A stretch of DNA of 39,493 nucleotides from Ruminococcus sp. (GCA_017460665.1 JAFUAO010000077.1:1-39493), one strand, 5' to 3'; shown: positions 7,020-15,805, counted from the stretch's first letter. Notes: generated from the sequence alone by a model not told the origin. A program made the numbers and translations.

Positions 7020-8792
7020 ATGGAAAGGATCGCAGATATGATCATCAGGAAGGTCCGTGAGACGGGGGCGGATCATGTATTCATGATCTCCGGACGAGGG
7101 ATCTTATATCTGACTGATGCGGTGGCAAGGAACGGATCAGTAGAGGCTGTCTGTACTTATCATGAGCAGGGAGCTTCTTATGCTGCTATGGCATATTCAT
7201 TATGGAGGCGCAGTACGGCTGTGTGCCTTGTTTCTACAGGCTGTGCGGCTGCTAATGCCGTGACGGCTGCACTTTGTGCGTATCAGGACGGCCTTCCTGT
7301 GATATTCATCTCCGGTAATAACCAGCTCGGTGAAAACAAGAGATATACCGGAGCTCCCATAAGGACTTACGGCTCTCAGGAGGCCGATATCATCTCGGTG
7401 GTCAGCCCGATAACTAAGTATGCAGTCATGATCGATGATCCGAAGAAGGCTGCATATGAGGTGGAAAAGGCGATATTTATCGCTCAGGACGGAAGACAGG
7501 GCCCGGTCTGGATCGACGTGCCATTAGACGTTCAGAATATGCGTGTCGATGAGCCGGAGCTCGAGCATTTTACTGCCCCGGAGGAAGAGGCTCGCTCCTA
7601 TCCCATAGAGAAGCTGGTCCGTCTGCTCAATGAAGCGTCAAGGCCCGTGATCTTGGCCGGAGGAGGCGCCTTTGTAGCAGAGAAGGAAATAAAAGAGCTT
7701 GCAGAAAAATATATGATACCGGTAGTGTTTTCGCCGGCAGGCGCTGATGTGTATGGTTCCGGCAATAGATCATCTATCGGTGCTGTTGGCAGCATAGGCG
7801 GTTCAAGAGCAGGTAACTTTACTGTGCAGAACAGCGATCTTCTCCTTGTACTGGGATCGAAGCTCTGCTCTCAGCTCACCGGCGTCAAAAAGAATTTCGC
7901 CCGTGAAGCAAAGATCATTGTGATAGATATCGATGAGGATGAGCACAAAAAAGACGGTGTCCGGATAGATGAGCTGATCATTGGGGATGCGTCACAGGTG
8001 ATGCGTCAGCTCCTTTTGCAGGACGAGCTGGCCAGACATGAGGGCTGGGCTGAAAAATGCTGCGGATGGAAGGAGCTGTTCTCCCTTGAGAACGAGACGT
8101 TTATAAAGGAGCTCAGCTCAGAAGACAGACTGGACATCTATTCGGTCGCAGAGCTCATAAGCTCGAGCCTGCCAAGTGATGCTACGGTGATAACAGATGC
8201 CGGCTTCGAGGAGCTCATAGTGCCGTCCTCTATCAGATACCGGGACGGCCAGAGATGCCTTTTCCCTGCTGCTCAGGGCGCAATGGGCTATGCTCTGCCT
8301 GCTGTCATCGGCGCATATAAGGCGGGAGCTAAAAACATAGTATGTGTCGTTGGCGACGGGTCGTTTATGATGAATATGCAGGAGCTCCAGATCATATTTG
8401 ATATGAAGATACCTGTTAAGCTCGTTGTGATCAATAATAATATGTACGCCGTTATCCGTAAGCGCCAGAAGGATCTGTTCCGCAAAAGGACCATAGGCAA
8501 TGATCCGAGCGACGGTGTCCCGGCGCCGGATCTTAGAAGGATCGCAGAGGCATTCGGGATAGGATATTCGCTGGTGAAAAACAGAGACGGAGCAGTCAAG
8601 GCTCTGGATATGAAGGCGAGCTCAGACGGTCCGGAGATGATCGAGGTGATCTCAGTGGAGGACCAGAAGTATTTCCATGAATCTTATGCGGTCAATGATA
8701 AGGGCAGACTTGAGCATCGGCCGATTGAGGATATGTCCCCGTTCCTTGACAGGGAGATTCTGCAAAGAGAGATGCTCATAAAAAACATATAG
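7020..8792 (+). CDS. Acetolactate synthase-like thiamin diphosphate enzyme
   Basis: 590-aa ThDP-dependent enzyme of the acetohydroxyacid synthase/pyruvate oxidase family. The PYR domain carries the cofactor-activating glutamate in TYHEQGASYAA (E49). A central domain follows at about 195-330, and the PP domain has the diphosphate/Mg motif GDGS (445-448) followed by VINNNMYAVI. The size matches catalytic subunits, but there is no neighbouring ilvN or ilvC. Placement between an MBL hydrolase and sugar genes argues against branched-chain amino acid synthesis. Related ThDP enzymes in polysaccharide clusters act on keto-sugars (YerE) or on 2-oxo acids; which applies here cannot be told. It starts with ATG 46 bases after the preceding gene. 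Confidence 0.8.
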   Translation: MERIADMIIRKVRETGADHVFMISGRGILYLTDAVARNGSVEAVCTYHEQGASYAAMAYSLWRRSTAVCLVSTGCAAANAVTAALCAYQDGLPVIFISGNNQLGENKRYTGAPIRTYGSQEADIISVVSPITKYAVMIDDPKKAAYEVEKAIFIAQDGRQGPVWIDVPLDVQNMRVDEPELEHFTAPEEEARSYPIEKLVRLLNEASRPVILAGGGAFVAEKEIKELAEKYMIPVVFSPAGADVYGSGNRSSIGAVGSIGGSRAGNFTVQNSDLLLVLGSKLCSQLTGVKKNFAREAKIIVIDIDEDEHKKDGVRIDELIIGDASQVMRQLLLQDELARHEGWAEKCCGWKELFSLENETFIKELSSEDRLDIYSVAELISSSLPSDATVITDAGFEELIVPSSIRYRDGQRCLFPAAQGAMGYALPAVIGAYKAGAKNIVCVVGDGSFMMNMQELQIIFDMKIPVKLVVINNNMYAVIRKRQKDLFRKRTIGNDPSDGVPAPDLRRIAEAFGIGYSLVKNRDGAVKALDMKASSDGPEMIEVISVEDQKYFHESYAVNDKGRLEHRPIEDMSPFLDREILQREMLIKNI

Positions 8793-8810
8793 CTTTTGAG
8801 GTGATAGGAA

Positions 8811-11444
8811 TTGGAAAACAACTTATATAAGATAAAGCATCCGCATATCAAGGTCTTTTTCACGGCATTCATTTTGTTCCTGATATCTATGCTGCCGATA
8901 CTTATAATGACAAAAGGCGTATATCTGTATTCAGGAGATTATAATTTTCAGACGATCCCGTTCATCGAGCATGGCTCTCGGCTTTTGCACAGCGGAGAGC
9001 CCCTGCCGATCTATGACTGGCAGTCGTCTCTTGGAATGAATACGCTCAATGCCTACGGAAGCTATATTCTTACACCATTTTCACTGCTCATGTTTATCGT
9101 GCCGGTGAATATGCTCAAATACTTTCACGGGATAGTTGTTGCACTGAAAATGGGCGTTACCGCTTTGGGTGCATATATCTACTGCCGCCAGTATGTGAAA
9201 TATGACCGCTCTGCGTTCATATGCAGCATACTTTATGCGTTTTCCGGCTATCAGCTATTCAACCTGGTCTATCCCTTCATGGACTCGGTCGCACTTTTTC
9301 CGATAACTCTTTATGCCTTTGATCAGCTCATGACAAAGCGCAGGTCGGTGTGGTTCGCTCTCATGCTCTTCCTGCACGGTATATTCAATTCTTACTTCCT
9401 TTGGCAGGAGTGCGTTTTCATCCTGGTCTATTTCCTTGTCAGGGTATTGATGAAGAGCTACCCAGGCTTTGATCTTAAGCTGTTCTTCAAGCTGGCCTTC
9501 GAGACTCTTGTGGGAGTCGGACTTGCAGCGGTGACGATGTTCCCCGGACTTATCGGGGTGTCCGGAAATGCACGGGCCGGAGATCTGATCTTCTCTACAA
9601 ATCTCATCTCCTATGAGACGCCAGGTGTTATCGCAAATATCTTCACGTCCATGTTCTTCCCGCCTAATGAGTGTGGCCTTCCATGGTACTTCCTTGACCC
9701 AAAGATGAACCTGGATCCGCCGCTGCTGTTCATACCGTTCTTCTTCGTTATCGGAGTTTGGGCCGTTATGAAACGGGACAAAAAGTCCTGGTATACAAGA
9801 CTGGTCCTTGTGTGCTTGGGGATCCTTGCTATACCGATCCTCAACAGCGTTTTTTCCGCATTCAACGCCAGCTTCTATGCAAGGTGGGTATATATGCCTG
9901 TCCTTATAATGGTCATGATGACGGGTAAATTCATCGACGATATAGACGAGTTTTCAGTTTCTAAGGAGCTCAGGATCCTTGGAGCGATCGTCGGCTTCCT
10001 TGTTCTTTGGGGGCTTTACTGCCTGTATGTTATGCAGCTGAAGGACAAGATGAAAGGCGCACGCTTCCTTTGGCGTTTATATGTTGCTGTCCTGATACTC
10101 AGCTACATCATCTTGCTTCTGGTGATCGAACCTATACCCCAAAAGCCAAAGATCTTTTCTACAAAGAACCTTACGCCGATAGTGTGTGCGTTCTGCACAC
10201 TGTTCTTCATGGCATCGTCCATTCAGGTCACTCTGGGCGAGTATTTTGAGTTCCTGCCAAATGAGTACCATCGTCTTTGGAATGATGGTGTGGATATCGT
10301 GCTTGATGATGATCAGTTTTTCCGTGTTACGACTGAGACTCAAAATGATGCTTTGACTTTAGGATACCCCGATATAGATTTCTTTAACTCCATGTGTACC
10401 GGCGAAGAGACTGATTTCTATTCCAGGGTGGGGTCATTTAGGCAGCAAAACACTAATCTTACAGAAAAGGACTATGCACTTTATACCTTCCTCTCTGCGA
10501 AATATCTGCTGTATTATGATTCGCTGTTCATGGGTGAGTTCAAGGTTGCTCCGGAGAACGTTCAGTACCACCTGAAGGGCTATGACGACTATGAGGAGTT
10601 CAACTGGTATATCGCATTTAGGAACTCGGTCTTTATCCCTATGGGCTTTACCTATGACTATTATCTGAATGTGTATGACTTCAAGCCGGCAATGGGTGAG
10701 ACTAAGCCTGTTGACGATGAGATTGACGTTGACGACATCGCCGACCAGCTCATGAAGGCCGTGTCCAAGTCCAGCGGCGAGGACGAAGAGGACGATGAGA
10801 CAGAGGACGGATCGTATAAATACACCAACCTCCATGACAACGAAAAGCTCCTGCTGAAGGCCATATGGCTCACTGACGACCAAATCGAGAAGTACGGCGA
10901 CATCCTCACTGAGCTTCCGGAGGAGCTGGCTGAGGATACCTCCTATAAGACCTACCTTGAGGACTGCAAGGCCCGTGCCGCCAGCTCATGCTATGAGTTC
11001 GAGCCGGACGGAAAGGGATTCTCGGCCAAGACAAGGCTGGAAAAGGACAACCTGGTGTTCTTCTCGATCCCCTACGACAAGGGCTTTACGGCCTATGTTG
11101 ACGGACAGGAGACTGAGATCGAGAAGGTATTTGACGGACTTTCCGCAGTTTTCGTGCCGGCCGGCGACCATTCGATCCGCTTCGATTACCGAGTGATCGG
11201 CCTGAAGGAGGGCGCTGCGGTGAGCGTGGTATGCCTGTCTCTGCTGCTGATCTATAGCTGCGGCTGCTTCGTGCTCTGGCTCAGGCGGAGGAAGTCCCCT
11301 GCGGAGGCAGCTGCACAAGACGCTGCTCCGGAGATGGGGTTAGAGGCTGAAAAGCCCGCTGAGGACGCTCCCGAGGAGGCCTCTGCAAAGGAAGAGGAGC
11401 CCCAGGTCAGCGAGGCTGACCGGAGCTCTAAGGACGATGAGTGA
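8811..11444 (+). CDS. YfhO-family multi-pass membrane glycosyltransferase
   Basis: 877-aa polytopic membrane protein of the YfhO family (GT-C-like lipid-dependent glycosyltransferases that move sugars from polyprenyl-phosphate carriers to surface polymers such as teichoic acid). Numerous hydrophobic helices occupy roughly residues 10-480. The family-typical DYNFQTIPF segment follows the first helix. A large extracytoplasmic C-terminal part, a last membrane helix (about 805-830) and an acidic, Ala/Glu-rich cytoplasmic tail complete it. An unusual acidic insert (DEIDVDDIAD, then GEDEEDDETEDG) lies near residues 635-665. The start is TTG, preceded by GAGGTGAT. It sits between the ThDP enzyme and the sugar aminotransferase in one operon, which fits transfer of the sugar made there. 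Confidence 0.85.
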   Translation: MENNLYKIKHPHIKVFFTAFILFLISMLPILIMTKGVYLYSGDYNFQTIPFIEHGSRLLHSGEPLPIYDWQSSLGMNTLNAYGSYILTPFSLLMFIVPVNMLKYFHGIVVALKMGVTALGAYIYCRQYVKYDRSAFICSILYAFSGYQLFNLVYPFMDSVALFPITLYAFDQLMTKRRSVWFALMLFLHGIFNSYFLWQECVFILVYFLVRVLMKSYPGFDLKLFFKLAFETLVGVGLAAVTMFPGLIGVSGNARAGDLIFSTNLISYETPGVIANIFTSMFFPPNECGLPWYFLDPKMNLDPPLLFIPFFFVIGVWAVMKRDKKSWYTRLVLVCLGILAIPILNSVFSAFNASFYARWVYMPVLIMVMMTGKFIDDIDEFSVSKELRILGAIVGFLVLWGLYCLYVMQLKDKMKGARFLWRLYVAVLILSYIILLLVIEPIPQKPKIFSTKNLTPIVCAFCTLFFMASSIQVTLGEYFEFLPNEYHRLWNDGVDIVLDDDQFFRVTTETQNDALTLGYPDIDFFNSMCTGEETDFYSRVGSFRQQNTNLTEKDYALYTFLSAKYLLYYDSLFMGEFKVAPENVQYHLKGYDDYEEFNWYIAFRNSVFIPMGFTYDYYLNVYDFKPAMGETKPVDDEIDVDDIADQLMKAVSKSSGEDEEDDETEDGSYKYTNLHDNEKLLLKAIWLTDDQIEKYGDILTELPEELAEDTSYKTYLEDCKARAASSCYEFEPDGKGFSAKTRLEKDNLVFFSIPYDKGFTAYVDGQETEIEKVFDGLSAVFVPAGDHSIRFDYRVIGLKEGAAVSVVCLSLLLIYSCGCFVLWLRRRKSPAEAAAQDAAPEMGLEAEKPAEDAPEEASAKEEEPQVSEADRSSKDDE

Positions 11445-11465
11445 TCTTACTGTAAAGGAAATGAT

Positions 11466-12605
11466 ATGATGCTGTTTTCTCAGCCTTCTATAACTGAGCT
11501 GGAGGATAGATACGTCATCGACGCTATGCATACCTCCCGGCTGTCCGGCGACGGAAAGTACACCAAACGGGTCTATGAGATCTTCCGTCAGCGCTTTGGC
11601 GTGGAGGATATGCTGCTGACCACATCAGGGACTGCGGCTCTGGAGCTGGCGGCTCTGCTGATCGGTCTGGAGCCCGGCGATGAGGTCATTGCGCCCTCGT
11701 TCACCTTCTCCTCCACCATAAACGCCTTCCTCCTGCGTGGGGCAAGGCCGGTGTTCTGCGACATCAGACAGGATACCTTCAATATCGACGAGGAGAAGAT
11801 TGAGGCGCTGATAACTCCCAAAACAAAGGCGATATACTGCGTTAACTATGCCGGAGTCTCCTGCGAGATGGACCGGATCAACGAGATCGCTGACCGCCAT
11901 GGCCTCTTCGTGGTGGAGGACGCTGCTCAGTCCGTGGGCTCTACCTATAAGGGGAAGCCCTCAGGCACCCTGTCGGAGCTGGGCTGCTACAGCTTCCACG
12001 AAACGAAGAACTACGTCATGGGCGAGGGCGGTGCGATCGTGCTCAATGAGAAGAAGTACATCGAGCGGGCGGAGATGATCCGTGAAAAGGGCACCGATCG
12101 CTCAAAGCTCCTCAGGGGAATGGTGGACAAGTATACATGGCGTGACATCGGTTCGTCCTACCTGCCGTCTGATATACTTGCGGCAATGCTCACTGCACAG
12201 CTGGAGCGCTTCGACGAGATCATGGAAAAGCGCATGAGGATCTGGGACTTCTATCAGGAGAGCCTAAAGCAGGCCGAGGAGCAGGAGAAGCTCCGCCAGC
12301 CGATCGTTCCCGGACACGTTACCCACAACGGCCATATGTACAATATCCTCCTGCCCTCGGAAAGGGCAAGGATCTGGCTGGGGGACGAGCTGAGAGAGCT
12401 GGGGATCCCGGCGTATATCTGCTATGTGCCCCTCCATTCGTCGCCTATGGGCAGAAAGCTGGGCTATGTGCCGGAGGACTGCCCCATAACGGAGGACCTC
12501 GGCAACCGCATACTCAGGCTGCCCTTGTCGGCGATGCTCACCGAGGCTGAGGCCGCAGAGGTGACTGAGCGGATCTGTGAGCTCCTCCCCAAAATGCCGG
12601 TATGA
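11466..12605 (+). CDS. wecE: dTDP-4-amino-4,6-dideoxygalactose transaminase, WecE/RffA type
   Basis: 379-aa PLP-dependent sugar aminotransferase of the DegT/DnrJ/EryC1 family. It resembles E. coli WecE (RffA) along its whole length: SGDGKYTKR near the N-terminus, SFTFSSTINAFLLRGARPVF, HYAGV-like NYAGVSCEMD, SFHETKNY with the PLP lysine at K181 (the same number as in WecE), IREKGTDRS and DKYTWRDIGSSY. WecE aminates dTDP-4-keto-6-deoxyglucose at C4 to give dTDP-Fuc4N. No rmlA/rmlB is in this window, so the substrate must come from elsewhere. Its stop overlaps the ATG of the next gene (ATGA), indicating translational coupling to the small transporter pair. The symbol rests on recalled similarity. 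Confidence 0.85.
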   Translation: MMLFSQPSITELEDRYVIDAMHTSRLSGDGKYTKRVYEIFRQRFGVEDMLLTTSGTAALELAALLIGLEPGDEVIAPSFTFSSTINAFLLRGARPVFCDIRQDTFNIDEEKIEALITPKTKAIYCVNYAGVSCEMDRINEIADRHGLFVVEDAAQSVGSTYKGKPSGTLSELGCYSFHETKNYVMGEGGAIVLNEKKYIERAEMIREKGTDRSKLLRGMVDKYTWRDIGSSYLPSDILAAMLTAQLERFDEIMEKRMRIWDFYQESLKQAEEQEKLRQPIVPGHVTHNGHMYNILLPSERARIWLGDELRELGIPAYICYVPLHSSPMGRKLGYVPEDCPITEDLGNRILRLPLSAMLTEAEAAEVTERICELLPKMPV

Positions 12606-12955
12606 AAAGATCGGTAAAGCCCTACCTCCTGCTTTTGGCGGTAGTTTTCGGCTATTCCTTTGGCGGAGTTTTCTCAAAGCTGGCCGCACGGGAGCCCTTC
12701 CTCTCGGTGAAGTGGATCCTGCTGTACGGCTGCCTTATCGCTATCCTGGGACTGTATGCAATTTTCTGGCAGCAGATCCTCAGGAGGGTGCCGCTGAACA
12801 TCGCCTATATCTGCAAGTCAGTGGGGATCGTTTTCAGCATGACCTGGGGGATAGTGTTTTTCAGGGAGCGGATAAGCCCTGTTTCCCTTCTTGGCGGAGG
12901 GATCGTGATCCTGGGAGTTATCCTGATACTGACGGGAGGTAAGGAGCATGAGTAG
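12602..12955 (+). CDS. EamA/SMR-like small membrane transporter subunit 1
   Basis: 117-aa integral membrane protein with four predicted helices (about 5-22, 33-53, 66-86 and 94-112), the size and layout of an SMR or half-EamA protein. The family-typical FFRERISP near helix 4 is present. Its ATG overlaps the aminotransferase stop by 4 bases and its own end overlaps the next gene by 8 bases, so the two small subunits are almost certainly made in equal amounts and form a heterodimer. In Gram-negatives the comparable pair ArnE/ArnF flips undecaprenyl-phosphate-aminoarabinose. Context (aminotransferase upstream, YfhO in the operon) supports a lipid-linked sugar flippase rather than drug efflux. 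Confidence 0.75.
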   Translation: MKRSVKPYLLLLAVVFGYSFGGVFSKLAAREPFLSVKWILLYGCLIAILGLYAIFWQQILRRVPLNIAYICKSVGIVFSMTWGIVFFRERISPVSLLGGGIVILGVILILTGGKEHE

Positions 12956-13313
12956 ACTTGCCGCTTATTCTCTGCTGATCGTGCTGAGCACCTTCATCTC
13001 CTCACTTTCGCAGATATTGCTGAAGAAGGCCGCCCAGAAGACCTACCCCTCGAAGCTGAGGGAGTATCTGGATCCTATGGTGATCTTGGCCTACGGGATC
13101 TTTTTCCTGTGTACTCTGATCTCGATGTACGGCCTAAAGGTGGTGCCGCTGTCGTCGGCGCCCATACTGGAATCCACTGGATATATCTTCATTTCAGTGC
13201 TGAGCTACCTGTTTTTCCGGGAGCGCCTTGACCGCAGACAGCTCCTTGGCATGGCACTGGTGCTGATCGGCATAGCGGTCTTCTCCGCCGGTCAGGGAGC
13301 CTTTTCGGGCTAG
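12948..13313 (+). CDS. EamA/SMR-like small membrane transporter subunit 2
   Basis: 121-aa four-helix membrane protein, paralogous to the preceding subunit. FLFFRERLDRRQLLG near helix 4 corresponds to FFRERISPVSLLG in the first subunit. The N-terminal LLIVLSTFISSLSQILLKKAAQK matches the EmrE/ArnE-like opening helix with its polar gate, followed by a basic loop. Overlap with the upstream gene implies coupled translation and hetero-oligomerisation. It is the last gene of the operon and is followed within 15 bases by a strong terminator. Proposed role: flipping an undecaprenyl-phosphate-linked amino sugar across the membrane for use by YfhO. A multidrug transporter is the alternative. Confidence 0.75.
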   Translation: MSRLAAYSLLIVLSTFISSLSQILLKKAAQKTYPSKLREYLDPMVILAYGIFFLCTLISMYGLKVVPLSSAPILESTGYIFISVLSYLFFRERLDRRQLLGMALVLIGIAVFSAGQGAFSG

Positions 13314-13327
13314 TGATAAAAACAGAT

Positions 13328-13357
13328 CACCGGGAGCTGTCTCCCGGTGTTTTTTTT
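13328..13357 (+). terminator. Terminator of the surface-sugar operon
   Basis: Perfect 9-bp stem (CACCGGGAG with CTCCCGGTG) and CTGT loop, followed by eight T, directly after the last small transporter gene. Confidence 0.92.
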
Positions 13358-13361
13358 CCAA

Positions 13362-13389
13362 TAAAAACGGCCCCGCTATTGCGGGACCG
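13362..13389 (-). terminator. Terminator of the GH5 cellulase gene
   Basis: On the minus strand a 9-bp GC-rich stem (13381-13389 with 13368-13376, one G-U pair) with an AATA loop is followed by TTTTTATT. It is convergent with the terminator of the plus-strand operon, 4 bases away. Confidence 0.88.
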
Positions 13390-13442
13390 CTTATTTCATC
13401 TCATTTGTAGTTTTCTATATTTGTTTTCTTTTTAGGGCGTGC

Positions 13443-15578
13443 TTATCGGAGTGCATAGCCTGCGGGCAGCGGGAGCTCTGAAAGCTTGATCAGACCAGCG
13501 TCTACCATCTGGATCACTAGAGCGTCCAGACCGGAGACACCGTCTGTGCCGTCCACATCAGCGTTAGCTGCATTAGCCAGGGGGTACTTTGCAGGAAGGG
13601 CAGCATACTGGAGGATCGCAACAGCGTCGTTCAGGTTGACTGTGCCGTCGTTGTTAGCGTCACCGGGCTTCAGTGCAGGATCAGGACCGTCTGTAGGATC
13701 CTCAGAGTCGACAAAGCTGTAAGTAACGTCAGTTACCTTATCGAAGTTGCCCCAGATCTGGAACTCAGCCTGCTGAACGCTCTCGGGGATCTCGCTCAGT
13801 GCGAACTCCACCTTTAGAGTGCCGTCGTCCTGGAGAGTGCCGCTCCAGTTCTGCTGTGTCCACTCGTCCAGCATATAGCCCAGGCCTCCAGTCAGCTTTG
13901 TGCCGGAAGGACCGCTGACGATAACTGCCAGAGTGCTGTTCCTGTCAGCCTCAGAAAGGTCGATCTTAACGATCTTAGATGTAGGCTCGGGAATGTCGAT
14001 CTCGCCTGTAGGCTCATCAAGGATAGTGATGGACTCGATCGTTGAGGTCGAATCTGTCCTTGTCTGGATATGAGCGATAGAATCGGTGCTGGTGCCCCAA
14101 GCGTCAGGGAGCTGGCTCATGAGGAAGTAAGCGATGCCGTTCTCCTTATCTGTAACGTAGGGCTTGAGCTCTGTCCAGTTGGCGTAGCCTGAGTTAGAGA
14201 AGCAAAGTGAAGGAGTAGCGCCTGTGTACTTTACAGCGACTTCCTTGCCTTCGAGGTCGGCCCAGGTGATGTCCACGCCGGGGGTAGTGTTCTCGTATGT
14301 ATCAGCCTTAGCAGCGTCGATCTCAACAGGCCCCTGGAGGACTGTGTTGCCGTCGCTGATAGCCTGATGTGTGAGCTCAGGGAGGTGACCCTCGCTGCCC
14401 CACTGGATAGTGCTGTCGTTGATAACGCTCATCATAGCATCGACTACCTGCTCAGAGCCGTCATACCACTGGTAGGAGCTCCTGTTGATATAGCCGTGGC
14501 ACTCGCCGGGGTCCTTGGGGTTAGATGTAGTATTGTTGTCCCAGAGAACGCAGGGGATACCGTATTTCTTGGCAGTTGTGATGTAGGTGGTCGCCCATTC
14601 ACATCTTGCCTGAGTATTGCCGAAGTTAGAAGCGCCCATCTCGCCGATAACGACGGGGACGTTGTTGTCGATGAAGGTATTTCTGATGTTTGTGAGGATG
14701 CCCTCCAGCTCGGTGCTGAACTGAGAGGTGAAGGTATCATGCTGGCCGCCTGTGCCGGTGTTCATAGTGAAGTTATAGGGGCTGTAGGCGTGGATAGATA
14801 CCGCAACATAGGGGTCGTCCGGAACGTCGATAGCATCGATGAATACCGACTCATGGCTTGCGCAGTAGCCCGGGAGCATCAGCAGACGGGTCTTAGCGTA
14901 GGGGCTGTCGGAGCTTCTGATCAGGTCAACGAAGTTGTGCTCCAGCTTGTTGATGACATCGGACTCCTGGACAGGTGAGGCAGACCACCACTCATATGTA
15001 GCGCCAACAGCACGGGGCTCGTTCATGCACTCGAAGATGAGGTGCTGATCGTAGTCCTTGAACTCCTCGTTGATCTGGGTCCAGATCTTCATAAGTCTGG
15101 GATTGATCTGATCATAGGCAGTGAGGAGGTCGCTCCTGTTGATCCAGTTCTCATGGTGGACGTTAAGGATCACATACATATCGTTCTTGATACCGTAGTC
15201 GACAACTTCCTTGACTCTGGCCATCCACGCAGGATCGATATTGTCGTCCCCGTCGAGGTGCTGGAACCAAGTGGTAGGTACACGGACCGTGTTGAAGCCC
15301 TTAGCCTTGATAGCGTTGAAGAGCTCCTGAGTAGCCTTAGGGCAGCCCCAAGCGGTCTCGGTATCCAGTCCGGTGTGAGTCGAATCGCCGGTGGCATCAA
15401 GAGTGTTTCCCAAATTCCAGCCGATGGACATTTCCTCGGTGATCTGGAAAGCGGACTTTGTGGCGGCCGCATCAGCCTCAACGGGCGTGATAGGAGCGAC
15501 CGTCAGCGCAGAGAGCATACAAACGGCGGCAGCCGAGATGCTTACGAAGCGCTTTACAGTGTTCTTTTCGTTAAACAT
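13443..15578 (-). CDS. GH5 endo-beta-glucanase with CBM-like modules and dockerin
   Basis: 711-aa secreted cellulosomal enzyme. Signal peptide 1 to about 36. The GH5 catalytic domain, about 40-387, looks like subfamily 4 (GWNLGNTLDA, TVRVPTTW, ILNVHHE). The acid/base glutamate lies in ECMNEPR (E187) and the nucleophile in VVIGEMGAS (E313). Two beta-rich segments follow (about 410-500 and 530-630); the second, with GTKLTGGLGYMLDEW and EFQIWGNF, looks like a Ruminococcus carbohydrate-binding module. A type I dockerin (from 639; GDANNDGTVNLNDAVAIL, DVDGTDGVSGLDALVI) ends the protein. GGGAGG precedes the ATG. GH5_4 enzymes cleave beta-1,4-glucan, mixed-linkage glucan or xyloglucan; the exact substrate is not readable. 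It is transcribed alone from its own promoter. Confidence 0.93.
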   Translation of the reverse strand: MFNEKNTVKRFVSISAAAVCMLSALTVAPITPVEADAAATKSAFQITEEMSIGWNLGNTLDATGDSTHTGLDTETAWGCPKATQELFNAIKAKGFNTVRVPTTWFQHLDGDDNIDPAWMARVKEVVDYGIKNDMYVILNVHHENWINRSDLLTAYDQINPRLMKIWTQINEEFKDYDQHLIFECMNEPRAVGATYEWWSASPVQESDVINKLEHNFVDLIRSSDSPYAKTRLLMLPGYCASHESVFIDAIDVPDDPYVAVSIHAYSPYNFTMNTGTGGQHDTFTSQFSTELEGILTNIRNTFIDNNVPVVIGEMGASNFGNTQARCEWATTYITTAKKYGIPCVLWDNNTTSNPKDPGECHGYINRSSYQWYDGSEQVVDAMMSVINDSTIQWGSEGHLPELTHQAISDGNTVLQGPVEIDAAKADTYENTTPGVDITWADLEGKEVAVKYTGATPSLCFSNSGYANWTELKPYVTDKENGIAYFLMSQLPDAWGTSTDSIAHIQTRTDSTSTIESITILDEPTGEIDIPEPTSKIVKIDLSEADRNSTLAVIVSGPSGTKLTGGLGYMLDEWTQQNWSGTLQDDGTLKVEFALSEIPESVQQAEFQIWGNFDKVTDVTYSFVDSEDPTDGPDPALKPGDANNDGTVNLNDAVAILQYAALPAKYPLANAANADVDGTDGVSGLDALVIQMVDAGLIKLSELPLPAGYALR

Positions 15579-15616
15579 ATTACCCTCCCATGGATATGTT
15601 TTTTAGTGGTTTTTTT

Positions 15617-15648
15617 GGCTTATGTGCTCAGGCCCAGTGCAGTAAGCC
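15617..15648 (-). promoter_or_regulatory. 5' leader hairpin of the cellulase mRNA
   Basis: In the transcribed leader GGCTTA pairs with TAAGCC around a partly paired 20-base interior. It is followed by A-rich sequence, so it is not a terminator on this strand. A role in mRNA stability is possible but unproven. Confidence 0.4.
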
Positions 15649-15676
15649 TTCGCAATAATCTTTTGATCACAACCTA

Positions 15677-15705
15677 ATTTTAGCACGGCCGTAGAAAAAA
15701 GTCAA
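15677..15705 (-). promoter_or_regulatory. Sigma-A promoter of the GH5 cellulase
   Basis: On the minus strand TTGACT (15700-15705) and TAAAAT (15677-15682) are separated by 17 bases. This implies a 5' leader of about 95 bases. Confidence 0.85.
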
Positions 15706-15710
15706 TAGAA

Positions 15711-15728
15711 TTTGTACAGTTTGTACAG
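15711..15728. promoter_or_regulatory. Candidate operator: tandem TTTGTACAG upstream of cellulase -35
   Basis: Two exact head-to-tail copies of TTTGTACAG (15711-15719 and 15720-15728), each containing the palindrome TGTACA, lie 5 bases upstream of the -35 box of the cellulase promoter. The position suits an activator or repressor site; no regulator is identified. Confidence 0.45.
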
Positions 15729-15772
15729 GCTGCGGCTGTAGAATTATCGGCTTTCCCCTTGAGCATTTTGCA

Positions 15773-15805
15773 CAACAAAAAACCCGCAGAATTGTGAGTT
15801 CTGCG
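15773..15805 (-). terminator. Second minus-strand terminator-like hairpin upstream of the cellulase
   Basis: CGCAGAA (minus strand, 15799-15805) pairs with TTCTGCG (15785-15791) around a 7-base loop and is followed by GGTTTTTTGTTG. No gene ends here. It may back up the terminator at 15877-15902 or end a short transcript from between the two hairpins. Confidence 0.6.

Noticed and set aside
7020-8792. ilvB (branched-chain amino acid synthesis)
   Set aside because: No ilvN, ilvC or leu genes nearby, and the operon is devoted to surface-sugar functions.
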